Assembly (NCBI RefSeq): GCF_001542815.1
Contig: NZ_CP006992.1
Coordinates: 3,787,501-3,851,500 of the forward strand
Direction: 5' to 3'
Source: Methylobacterium sp. AMS5
GTDB lineage: Bacteria > Pseudomonadota > Alphaproteobacteria > Rhizobiales > Beijerinckiaceae
DNA: 64,000 nucleotides
Positions 56,828-64,000 of this stretch are shown piece after piece. Position 1 is the stretch's first letter. Each line of letters opens with the position of its first letter. The translations under genes were made by a program, and so were the position numbers. The notes beneath the pieces were generated by a model that saw only the letters and a program-made list of their open reading frames with translations, did no database searches and was not told the origin of the DNA.

Positions 56828-57432
56828 GCGGGGCGCCGGCTCCATACGCTCCCGACGAAGGGAAACCGGCCCGGCTTCGGGCAGCGCGTCGGGTCGGGAT
56901 CATCGAGCCCGGCCTGTCACCCACCGGCGGCATGGTCCGGCAGGGCCTGATCACGGCGAGCGATCAGACCGTCATGGAACCACATCCAAAACTGATCTGG
57001 GGGTGATCGCTCACCTTCGATCGGCTTCTTGCCATTCATTGTGTTAGACAAAAATATAGTATCTCTCACAAAACTTCCGCGGCACCGTGATCGCCAGAGA
57101 AAGAACGGCCAGAGATCGGGAATTTCGTGAGGCCCTCTCAAAGCGACCCGCCGGCCCGGATCACTGCGAAAGGCCTTCTGCCAGCCAGCGACAATCAAGC
57201 GGAACTTGCTGCAAAGGAAATTTGGCACTTCGAAAGTCTCATGCGGCCGGCTCAAGTCCGGGATACCGGCCAGCGCGATCCGCTCGCCGATCTTCTCGTC
57301 GATCCTGGCGTCGGGCGGCGTCTCCTTCGGCGGGACGGCGGCGATCACCAGGCCTTCATGTCCCGGTTTTGCCTCCCGCGCGCCGTGACACGGACGGGCC
57401 GCCTGTACGGATCGGCCCAGACCCGCTACCTT
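56828..57432. other. Interval with family-C repeat and no firm gene
   Basis: 56900-57060 includes an AT-rich segment (GACAAAAATATAGTATCTC). Family C covers 57061-57143. 57144-57432 is an open frame running into the GAF gene but has no recognisable domain. Confidence 0.5.
57061..57143 (+). repeat. Dispersed repeat, family C, copy 2
   Basis: TCTCTCACAAAACTTCC...GATCGCCAGAGAAAGAACGG...CAGAGATCGGGAATTTCGTG matches the minus strand of 35688-35766 with only scattered mismatches. One reading frame of both copies gives MIAREXTARDREXREAL. Confidence 0.75.
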
Positions 57433-57951
57433 ATGCACATGTTAGATGAGAGCTCCCAGGCCAACCCGCATCTGATGCGGACCGCCGAGCTCATGGCCGC
57501 GGCTCAGTCCCTGGAGGACGTCGTCGACGTCCTGGCACGGACGGCCCGTCGGATCGCCGGCTCCGACGGAATCGCCGTCGTGCTGCGGGAGACGGACGTC
57601 TGCGCCTATGTCGCCGAGGATGCGATCGAGCCGCTCTGGAAGGGGTGCCGCTTCCCGCTCGACCTCTGCGTCTCCGGCTGGGCGATGGAGAACCGTGAGA
57701 CGGCCGTCATCCCGGATGTCGGTAGCGATCCCCGCATCCCAGCCGCCGCCTATGCCTACAAGGCGATCCGAAGCCTCGTGATGGTCCCGATCGGTGCGCC
57801 CGAACCGGTGGCCGCACTCGGCGCCTATTGGTGCGCCATGGTCTGGCTCGACGCGGCGACGGTGTCCCGCCTCGAAGCGCTGGCCCGCCAGGCCACGGTG
57901 GCTCTCGCCCGGCTGCGCGCCCCCCAGAGCACCGAACCGGCGGTCTCCTGA
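57433..57951 (+). CDS. GAF-domain protein
   Basis: 172 residues from ATG 57433. A single GAF domain covers nearly all of it: MAAAQSLEDVVDVLARTARR, IAVVLRETDVCAYVAEDAIE, FPLDLCVSGWAMENRETAVI and IRSLVMVPIGAPEPVAALGA. There is no effector domain, so it may be a small stand-alone sensor, or a partner of a kinase. The ligand is unknown. An in-frame upstream extension to 57358 or beyond is possible but not supported. Confidence 0.72.
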   Translation: MHMLDESSQANPHLMRTAELMAAAQSLEDVVDVLARTARRIAGSDGIAVVLRETDVCAYVAEDAIEPLWKGCRFPLDLCVSGWAMENRETAVIPDVGSDPRIPAAAYAYKAIRSLVMVPIGAPEPVAALGAYWCAMVWLDAATVSRLEALARQATVALARLRAPQSTEPAVS

Positions 57952-58012
57952 GGGCCGGCATGGATGACCGGCCGCCCGTTCGGGGATAAGCCTCGTCGAT
58001 CTAGGAGGATGC

Positions 58013-58231
58013 ATGCCGGTTTTCGTTCTCAGAGGCGCCTGCCGTGCACCCGACGGCCAGATCGGGCCGCCGCTGTTCGAAGAGACGATCACGGCGGCCA
58101 GCCCGAGCGAAGCGGTCCGGCTCGCCAACGCGCACGATCTCTCGTCCAAGGACGAGCGGGCGAACGCGCTCTGGCTCGTCGATGCGCAGGGCCTCCTGCA
58201 CTGGTCCCTGCGGCGCGCGGACCGGGATTGA
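58013..58231 (+). CDS. Hypothetical protein, 72 residues
   Basis: The product MPVFVLRGACRAPDGQIGPP continues EETITAASPSEAVRLANAHD and ends LVDAQGLLHWSLRRADRD, a compact beta-alpha-beta pattern. AGGAGG lies 5 bp upstream of the ATG, a strong start. Family unknown. Confidence 0.7.
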   Translation: MPVFVLRGACRAPDGQIGPPLFEETITAASPSEAVRLANAHDLSSKDERANALWLVDAQGLLHWSLRRADRD

Positions 58232-58472
58232 ACGGGGCCGGATCGAGCGGGCCGGCCTCTTTCTCGCAAACGTTGCGATGAGCGGGGGAAAACCAGCCCC
58301 GCCCTGGCTGAATTGGTCATTGCGGGTGCTTTCGTGCTAAGTCCTGAGGAGAAATCCTCGATGGTCCTGCTCGGGGTTGATTGCCGTCCCGCGCCCGACC
58401 TTTCCCGCGTCGGGACGCCGCGCGCCGCCGCCGGGGCTTCACGCGGCGCGAGTTCTCGTCGAAAGATCTTTC

Positions 58473-58706
58473 ATGAGCGACGATATCGACGCCAAGACCC
58501 GCGCCGCCGAGCGCGCGGAACGGGCCGAGCGTATGGCCCGCGAAGGGCAGCAGGCCATGGCCGAGCATCTGGCCGCGGTCAAAGCGGTGGACGAGCGCAC
58601 CGTGCGCCTGCGGGCCCTGCGGCTCGCCAAGGAGGCGGAGGAGGCCGCGGAGCGCGCCGCCAACCCGCCCGCGCCCAAGCGCGGCCGCAAGAAAGCGACG
58701 GCCTGA
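58473..58706 (+). CDS. Hypothetical coiled-coil protein, 77 residues
   Basis: The product MSDDIDAKTRAAERAERAER is Ala/Glu/Arg-rich helix with a basic tail PPAPKRGRKKATA. Probably a single coiled coil. GAAAGATC precedes the ATG. It ends 5 bp before the next gene, so the two could be an operon. Confidence 0.6.
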   Translation: MSDDIDAKTRAAERAERAERMAREGQQAMAEHLAAVKAVDERTVRLRALRLAKEAEEAAERAANPPAPKRGRKKATA

Positions 58707-58711
58707 CCCTC

Positions 58712-58960
58712 ATGGCCATCGACCGTACACGCCGCCCGAGCGACCCGCGCCAGGCCGCCGAAGCCGCCTTCCGCGCGGTGACGACGCGCAAAGCCCCCGA
58801 GGAGACCGCGCCGGCAGCGCCGAGGGCGCCGCTCATTCCCGGCACGCGCGAGACGGTGTCCCTGCGCATCGACCGGGCCGTGCTGGAGCACTACCAGAAG
58901 GATGGCCCGGGCTGGCAGGACCGCATCAACGCCGCCCTCAAGGCCGCCGCAGGTCTTTGA
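58712..58960 (+). CDS. BrnA/CopG-like DNA-binding protein without adjacent toxin
   Basis: 82 residues. A disordered first half is followed by GTRETVSLRIDRAVLEHYQK and GPGWQDRINAALKAAAGL, the C-terminal pattern of BrnA-type (DUF4415) antitoxins. In those the gene normally follows brnT. No BrnT-like gene is present here; the preceding gene is a coiled-coil protein. It may be an orphan antitoxin or a general regulator. Confidence 0.65.
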   Translation: MAIDRTRRPSDPRQAAEAAFRAVTTRKAPEETAPAAPRAPLIPGTRETVSLRIDRAVLEHYQKDGPGWQDRINAALKAAAGL

Positions 58961-59022
58961 GGGCGGAGCTTTGAGGGCGAGCCTCGGCGGATGACCGTGC
59001 CCGGCTTCTCCGCCTTGCGGGG

Positions 59023-59757
59023 ATGGGCGCCGTGAGCGGGCTGGCGGATTGGCCCTCGGCGTGGCTCGGCCTCAGCCCCGACGAGACGACGGCGCTCCTT
59101 CTCTCCCTGCGCGTCGCCCTTGTCGCGACGCTGGCGAGCCTACCGCTGGGCCTGCTGCTGGCGTGGCTGCTGGCGCGGCGGCGCTTCCCCGGCCATGCCC
59201 TGCTCGACGGGCTCGTCCACCTGCCGCTGATCCTGCCGCCGGTGGTGACGGGCTACCTGCTGCTGCTCGCCTTCGGCCGGCGCGGCGTATTCGGCGCGTG
59301 GCTCGCCGAGATCGGCATCGTGTTCTCGTTCCGCTGGACCGGCGCGGCGCTCGCCGGCGCGGTGATGGGCCTGCCGCTGATGGTGCGGGCGATGCGCCTG
59401 TCGATCGAAGCGGTGGACCGCCGGTTGGAACAGGCGGCGGCGACGCTCGGCGCCGCGCCGCCGCTGGTGTTCCTGAGCGTGACCCTGCCGCTCAGCCTGC
59501 CCGGCATCCTCGCGGGCGCAGTGCTCGCCTTCGCCAAGGCGATGGGCGAGTTCGGCGCGACCATCACCTTCGTCTCGAACATCCCCGGCGAGACCCAGAC
59601 CCTGCCCTCGGCGATCTACACGCTGACCCAGGTGCCGGGCGGGGAGGCGGGGGCTTTGCGCCTCACGCTGGTCTCGGTCGCGGTCTCGATGCTGGCGCTG
59701 GTCGCCTCCGAGGGGCTGGCGCGGCGGATGAGCCGGCGGATCGGGACGGGGCGGTAG
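59023..59757 (+). CDS. modB: Molybdate ABC transporter permease
   Basis: 244 residues with five to six membrane spans. LVHLPLILPPVVTGYLLLLA and the EAA-like loop EQAAATLGAAPPLVFLSVTL (followed by PLSLPGILAGAVLAFAKAMG and EFGATITFVSNIPGETQTL) are typical of ModB. The substrate-binding gene modA is not adjacent, and the ATPase gene modC is 1.5 kb downstream. A GTG at 59032 is an alternative start. Confidence 0.88.
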   Translation: MGAVSGLADWPSAWLGLSPDETTALLLSLRVALVATLASLPLGLLLAWLLARRRFPGHALLDGLVHLPLILPPVVTGYLLLLAFGRRGVFGAWLAEIGIVFSFRWTGAALAGAVMGLPLMVRAMRLSIEAVDRRLEQAAATLGAAPPLVFLSVTLPLSLPGILAGAVLAFAKAMGEFGATITFVSNIPGETQTLPSAIYTLTQVPGGEAGALRLTLVSVAVSMLALVASEGLARRMSRRIGTGR

Positions 59758-59996
59758 GCGCTCATTCCCGGATCTAGGTCGTGCCGCCCGTCACGCAGAG
59801 ATCTACGGTTGCCATACGCCATGGCTCGGCAATCGTTGCAATCTACAGTATTACTTTGACATGATACAACTTTTGTAGCAGTTTGCTTAAGCTCGGCCGT
59901 TCACGCCTATCCAAAGGATAACGACGGTGTCGAGCCGATCGAAGACACTCCGCGACGCGAACGCCCATGCTCGCCCCCTCGGCATCGACAAAAGGA

Positions 59997-60356
59997 ATGG
60001 CAGTCACCATCATGCTTTTGGCATGGATGATGACCTCACCCGATGCGTCCGCCAAGTCTATCTGCCGCACATGGGACGGCCCTGAAATATCCGAATACAA
60101 AGAAAAACTCTATCCAATTGCTGTCAGGCTCGCTCGGTCGAGGATCTACGCCCCTCACATAGACCTCGTGACCGTCATCGCCATAACGATCGACAAGAAT
60201 GGCCGACTGATCGCCTCCGAAACAGCGCGGCGATCAAGATCGCCCTGGTTCGACCAGGAAATCCTCCTTGCCTTTCCGGTGGGACTGCGCCTTCCCCCCT
60301 TGCCAGCCTGCGGACCGGAGTCGATCAAGGCCTTTATTCCAATACGCGTTCGTTGA
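59997..60356 (+). CDS. Exported TonB C-terminal-domain-like protein
   Basis: About 119 residues from ATG 59997 (129 from ATG 59967). The signal MAVTIMLLAWMMTSPDASAK precedes a domain with RIYAPHIDLVTVIAITIDKN and GRLIASETARRSRSPWFDQE, then LPPLPACGPESIKAFIPIRV. This is the strand-helix-strand pattern of TonB_C proteins (variations on vxftid-dGxv). It is likely periplasmic. Its place between modB and modC is odd. Confidence 0.6.
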   Translation: MAVTIMLLAWMMTSPDASAKSICRTWDGPEISEYKEKLYPIAVRLARSRIYAPHIDLVTVIAITIDKNGRLIASETARRSRSPWFDQEILLAFPVGLRLPPLPACGPESIKAFIPIRVR

Positions 60357-60527
60357 GCGGTCTGCTTCCCGGGCTCCGCCGTCCTCGGGGGCGAACCGAT
60401 CCCCGCCGAAACGCCGGCGGCTCCCGCGGTGTCCGGCCCCCGATGGCGACGGATGGCCCTGCCGGCATCAGCGAAGCGGCGGCCTCCTTCGAACACCGCG
60501 CCCCACGACCCACCCGCATCGCGCGTC

Positions 60528-61184
60528 TCACGCGTAGGCGTAAGGCCCGCCCCGCTCCAGCGCCCGCCGGTAGGCCGGCCGCGCGTGGATGCGGGCCAGC
60601 CAGTCCGTCAGCCTCGGGCCCGCCCCGGTCCCGCGGGCGGCAAAGGCTTCGAGGGGAAAACTCATCATGATGTCGGCGGCGGTGAAGGCCTCGCCGCAGA
60701 AATACGCGCGCTCGGCCAACTCCGACTCCCAGTAGGCGGCATGGCGGCGCAGCTCCGGATCGACGAACCCGCCGGTGACCTTCCCCGCGATCGCCCGCAC
60801 CAGCGGGCGCAGCAGGGCGGGGCTGCCCGGCGCGAGCCGTGAGAACACGAGCTTGAGGAGCAGCGGCGGCATCGCCGACCCTTCCGCGTAGTGCAGGAAA
60901 TAGGTGTAGCGCGCCCGCTCCGGCGTGTCCGGCGGCGGCACCAGGGCGCCGCCCGCGCGGGCCGTGAGGAATTCGACGATGGCGCCGGTCTCGGCCACGA
61001 CCTGCCCGTCGGCCGCGATCACCGGCGACTTGCCGAGGGGATGCACGGCGCGAAGTTCGCGCGGCGCCAGCATCGTCGCGGGGTCGCGCTCATAGCGCTT
61101 CACGGTGTAGTCGAGCCCCAGCTCTTCGAGCAGCCACAGCACCCGCTGCGAGCGGCTGTTCTCCAGATGGTGGACGGTGATCAT
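60528..61184 (-). CDS. Glutathione S-transferase family protein
   Basis: 218 residues. The N-terminal thioredoxin-like domain MITVHHLENSRSQRVLWLLE continues with VHPLGKSPVIAADGQVVAETG, with the GSH-binding cis-Pro (SPV) and the E-T/S pair. The C-terminal helical domain includes YFCGEAFTAADIMMSFPLEA. Bacterial GST of the beta-like/plant-type group, substrate unknown. It is divergent from modC with a 111-bp gap. Confidence 0.9.
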   Translation of the reverse strand: MITVHHLENSRSQRVLWLLEELGLDYTVKRYERDPATMLAPRELRAVHPLGKSPVIAADGQVVAETGAIVEFLTARAGGALVPPPDTPERARYTYFLHYAEGSAMPPLLLKLVFSRLAPGSPALLRPLVRAIAGKVTGGFVDPELRRHAAYWESELAERAYFCGEAFTAADIMMSFPLEAFAARGTGAGPRLTDWLARIHARPAYRRALERGGPYAYA

Positions 61185-61295
61185 CGCCTGCCTTTTTCGA
61201 TCCTGCGCCGACAACGCGGCAGCGCGCGCATCGGGCCACTTGTCTTCGGATCGGTTTTTCTGAAAAGCCGGCGCAACCGTGCGAGCCGAGGCAGC

Positions 61296-62390
61296 ATGAC
61301 CATCGCCATCGACGTTTCGCTCCGCCGCGACGGCTTCGCGCTCGATGTCGCCTTCACCGCGGGCGCCGGCCTCACCGCCCTGTTCGGGCGCTCGGGCTCG
61401 GGCAAGACCACGGTGATCGACCTGATCGCCGGGCTGGCCCAGCCGCAGCGCGGGCGCATCGCCATCGACGGGACGGTGCTGCTCGACACCGCGCGCGGCA
61501 TCCGCGTGCCGGTGCATCGGCGGCGGATCGGCTGCGTGTTCCAGGAGGCGCGGCTGATGCCGCATCTCAGCGTGCGGCAGAACCTGCGCTTCGGCCGCCT
61601 GTTCTCCCGCGGGGCAGGGGGCCCGAGCCTCGACGCGGTGGCGGACCTGCTCGGCATCGGCCCGCTGCTGGAGCGGCGCCCGGCCGGCCTGTCGGGGGGC
61701 GAGCGGCAGCGGGTGGCGATCGGCCGGGCGCTGCTGGCCCGCCCGCGGCTGCTCCTGATGGACGAGCCGCTCTCGGCCCTCGACGAGGCCCGCAAGCGCG
61801 AGATCCTGCCCTATATCGAGCGCCTGCGCGACGAGGCGGGCCTGCCCATCGTCTATGTCAGCCATTCCGTGGCGGAGGTGGCGCGCCTCGCCTCGACCGT
61901 GGTGGTGCTGGAGGCCGGGCGCGTGGCGGCGAGCGGCCCGGTCGATGCCGTGCTGCGCCGGCCCGACCTGATCCCCGACGGCGCGGAGGCCGGCAGCGTG
62001 CTCGCCATGCGGGTCGAGCGCCACGATCCGGAGGCCGGCCTGACACGCCTGACCGGCCCGGCCGGCCCCCTCGACCTGCCGCTGATCGACGCGCCGCAAG
62101 GCCGCCGCCTCAACCTGCGGGTGCCCGCCCGCGACGTGCTGCTGGCGCTCGCCCGGCCCGAGACCCTGAGCGCCCGCAACGTCCTGCCGGGCCGTGTCGC
62201 CGCCCTTCGGGAGGAGGGGACGGCCTGCCTCGTCGAGGTGACCTGCGGCGGGGCGACGCTCGCCGCCCGCCTCACCCGCGCCTCCGCCCGCGATCTGGGG
62301 CTCACGGTCGGGCGCCCGGTCTTCGCCATCGTGAAGAGCGTGGCGCTCGATGCGGGCGGGGCGCCGGGGGGCGGGCGGATCGAGATTTGA
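61296..62390 (+). CDS. modC: Molybdate ABC transporter ATPase
   Basis: 364 residues. Walker A GRSGSGKT is at 31-38, then the signature LSGGERQRVAIGRALL and Walker B LLLMDEPLSALDEARK. The C-terminal Mop/TOBE domain (about 295-355, LSARNVLPGRVAALREEGTA, LVEVTCGGATLAARLT) is diagnostic for ModC. No modA is adjacent. The pair modB-modC is separated by a TonB-like gene and an opposite-strand GST gene. Confidence 0.93.
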   Translation: MTIAIDVSLRRDGFALDVAFTAGAGLTALFGRSGSGKTTVIDLIAGLAQPQRGRIAIDGTVLLDTARGIRVPVHRRRIGCVFQEARLMPHLSVRQNLRFGRLFSRGAGGPSLDAVADLLGIGPLLERRPAGLSGGERQRVAIGRALLARPRLLLMDEPLSALDEARKREILPYIERLRDEAGLPIVYVSHSVAEVARLASTVVVLEAGRVAASGPVDAVLRRPDLIPDGAEAGSVLAMRVERHDPEAGLTRLTGPAGPLDLPLIDAPQGRRLNLRVPARDVLLALARPETLSARNVLPGRVAALREEGTACLVEVTCGGATLAARLTRASARDLGLTVGRPVFAIVKSVALDAGGAPGGGRIEI

Positions 62391-62498
62391 GGGGAGAGCC
62401 GGCGCACGGAAAACGGATGCTCGTCGCGGGTCAGCCCATCGGAACCGGACAACCCGTCGCAGCCAAGCTGAACTGAGCATCGATGACGATGCGGGCCT

Positions 62499-62678
62499 TC
62501 ACTCGGCCAGTTTCGTCTGGTTGTCGTTCAGAGCCGGAACGTAGGCTTCTGTATTGCGCTGCGCCGACTTTTCTCGCGCCGACAAAATTGCCTTGGCGAT
62601 TGCCGGAGAGCGCCGATTGATCCAGGCCTCTTGACGGGCGCGCGGCTCGCGAGGCGAACGTTGTTGGCGCGACTTCAT
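62499..62678 (-). CDS. Hypothetical protein, 59 residues
   Basis: The product MKSRQQRSPREPRARQEAWI is a small, basic helical protein, ending YVPALNDNQTKLAE. GGTGAGATG precedes the ATG, a fair ribosome site. The larger upstream frame is not supported. Unknown function. Confidence 0.45.
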   Translation of the reverse strand: MKSRQQRSPREPRARQEAWINRRSPAIAKAILSAREKSAQRNTEAYVPALNDNQTKLAE

Positions 62679-62816
62679 CTCACCCCCCTTCACCATACAG
62701 TCCGGTCTTCTAAGAATGCGCGCAGCGGCGGCAACGGCAATTTTTGCGACGATCGCCTCCCAGCCGCTCCGCCAAATCGCCTCGGCGATCCGTGAAAGCG
62801 CGCTATACGCTCGCCC

Positions 62817-63569
62817 ATGGCCCTTGCCGACAGACCGCTCGCCCTCGGCGATCCCGAAATCCCGGACCCCGCCGCCGACCGGCTCAGCCTGTCGGTGCCC
62901 GTGGCCGAGGTCGAACCCGACGACGGCAGCGATGGAGCGGTCGCCACAAGCGGAACCGCCCATCGACACAACGCCGGCGCACCGCCGGAGGACGACTGGT
63001 CGCCCTGGCATCCGGGCGAACTGGCGCGGCGGCTGGACGCGGTGGCGCGGCCCTGGTGCGTCGTCGGCGGCTGGGCCCTCGACCTGTGGCACGGGCACCA
63101 GACCCGCGACCACGAGGATCTCGAATTCACGGTGCTGCGCGACGATGTCGGGGTCTTCCGCCAAGCCCTATCGGACATGACGCTCTACACGGTGGCCGAC
63201 GGTCGCTTCGAGATCCTGCCGGAAGGCGCAGAGCCGCCGCCTCATATTCTCCAGATCTGGTGCTTCGATGCCCGCGCCGCCCGCTGGCGGGTCGATCTGA
63301 TGATCGAGCCGGGCGAGCCGGACGCCTGGGTCTGCCGGCGCTGCCCGGCCATCCGGCATCCCCGCGCGGGGATGGTGGCATCGACGCCCGAGGGCATCCC
63401 CTATCTCAGGCCGGCCGCCGTCCTGCTGTTCAAGGCCAAGCATCGGCGCGACAAGGACGAGGCCGATTTCGAGCGGGCCCTGCCGCATCTGACCCCCGCA
63501 GAACGGCGCTGGCTGCGGGAGGGTCTCGACCGCTTGCATCCCGGACATGCCTGGGCGCAGGCATTGTAG
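62817..63569 (+). CDS. Nucleotidyltransferase-fold protein with a pdxA-derived N-terminus
   Basis: 250 residues. Residues 1-40 (MALADRPLALGDPEIPDPAA, RLSLSVPVAEVEPDD) are an altered copy of the PdxA start, missing about 30 residues between the two GDP motifs. Residues about 62-250 form an aminoglycoside-adenylyltransferase-like domain: WCVVGGWALDLWHGHQTRDH followed by EDLEF, the pol-beta GG...D/E motif, and later RVDLMIEPGEP. It may transfer a nucleotide to a small molecule or be a toxin-like AbiEii-type relative. The chimeric reading frame is intact. A true start downstream is possible. Confidence 0.7.
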   Translation: MALADRPLALGDPEIPDPAADRLSLSVPVAEVEPDDGSDGAVATSGTAHRHNAGAPPEDDWSPWHPGELARRLDAVARPWCVVGGWALDLWHGHQTRDHEDLEFTVLRDDVGVFRQALSDMTLYTVADGRFEILPEGAEPPPHILQIWCFDARAARWRVDLMIEPGEPDAWVCRRCPAIRHPRAGMVASTPEGIPYLRPAAVLLFKAKHRRDKDEADFERALPHLTPAERRWLREGLDRLHPGHAWAQAL

Positions 63570-63592
63570 GCGAAACGCTGTATACGTCCCGC

Positions 63593-64000
63593 ATGGCCTC
63601 CGACGACAGACCGCTCGCCCTGACCCTCGGCGATCCCTCCGGGATCGGGCCGGAGATCGCGCTCGCCGCGTGGCGGCTGCGGGGCGAGCGGGAGGTGCCG
63701 CCGTTCCAGCTCATCGGCGATCCGGATTTTCTGGAGGCCACCGCCTACCGGCTCGGCCTGTCGGTGCCGGTGGCCGAGGTCGAGTCCGACGATGCCTGCG
63801 AGGTGTTTCCCCGCGCCCTGCCGGTGCTACCGCTGCCGAGCGGGGCCAAGGTGATCGCCACCCCCGGCGCGCCGGATTCGGCCAATGCCGGCGCGATCGT
63901 CGAGTCGATCACCGCCGCCGTCGATCTGGTGCGCTCCGGCGCGGCCTCGGCCGTGGTGACCAACCCCATCGCCAAGTTCGTGCTGACGCGGGTCGGCTTC
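63593..64000 (+). CDS. pdxA: 4-hydroxythreonine-4-phosphate dehydrogenase, 3' end outside window
   Basis: 136 residues visible of about 340. MASDDRPLALTLGDPSGIGP is the diagnostic N-terminus (GDPxGIGPE), followed by FQLIGDPDFLEATAYRLGLS and the metal/substrate region GAIVESITAAVDLV and VVTNPIAKFVL. It works in the DXP-dependent pyridoxal phosphate pathway. The gene ends at the window edge, not by mutation. Its 5' end is partly duplicated upstream. Confidence 0.92.
   Translation, partial: MASDDRPLALTLGDPSGIGPEIALAAWRLRGEREVPPFQLIGDPDFLEATAYRLGLSVPVAEVESDDACEVFPRALPVLPLPSGAKVIATPGAPDSANAGAIVESITAAVDLVRSGAASAVVTNPIAKFVLTRVGF

Noticed and set aside
57144..57432. N-terminal extension of the GAF gene
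   Set aside because: In frame, but without domain similarity; the start at 57433 gives the complete GAF fold.

Overview
The window is about 69% GC and looks like a chromosome segment of a pink-pigmented methylotrophic alphaproteobacterium of the Methylobacterium/Methylorubrum group. This is inferred from codon use, the GC-rich small-gene background, the layout of the sdhCDAB and alr-dadA neighbourhoods, and families of palindromic dispersed repeats. No rRNA is present and species assignment is not possible from this sequence alone. Most genes are ordinary core metabolism. The accessory material sits at 14-23.5 kb, 39.3-42.8 kb, 48.6-53.7 kb and 58-63.6 kb.

1-13.3 kb is a nitrogen/amino-acid catabolic block. 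It holds the start of a Zn-dependent N-carbamoyl amino-acid amidohydrolase (probable beta-ureidopropionase) in a minus-strand group with a five-gene branched-chain-type ABC importer. A divergent XRE-cupin regulator follows, then an omega-amino acid:pyruvate aminotransferase and a (methyl)malonate-semialdehyde dehydrogenase. Next come D-amino-acid dehydrogenase (dadA), alanine racemase and a divergent Lrp-type regulator. Together they could take N-carbamoyl-beta-alanine to acetyl-CoA and recycle the alanine formed back to pyruvate. A tRNA with anticodon CAT lies at 13.95 kb.

14-24 kb carries many small, mostly unrecognised proteins, a membrane-anchored endonuclease/exonuclease/phosphatase-fold protein, an L,D-transpeptidase and a broken methyltransferase. 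23.8-37 kb is housekeeping: mntR/mntH with a clear operator, LysR plus a DASS-type anion permease, sdhC-sdhD-sdhA-(extra gene)-sdhB, an Inh-type lipoprotein, a large outer-membrane beta-barrel protein and an arabinose-5-phosphate isomerase, followed by a chemotaxis receptor.

39.6-42.7 kb is an AT-rich two-gene insert that I identify as a Hachiman anti-phage system (hamA nuclease, hamB helicase). It abuts a YdcZ-type membrane protein gene killed by one in-frame stop. 43.5-48.3 kb contains enoyl-CoA hydratase/SDR genes, corA and a DUF892 ferritin-like stress gene. 48.6-53.7 kb is a photosensory cluster: BLUF, PpaA/AerR-like B12-binding protein, second BLUF, then a GAF-PAS hybrid histidine kinase, with repeats between the first genes. 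53.9-64 kb contains an SDR, fasciclin protein, haloperoxidase-type hydrolase, GAF protein, small genes, modB and modC separated by a GST and a TonB-like gene, and a nucleotidyltransferase whose first 40 codons are a deleted copy of the start of the neighbouring pdxA.
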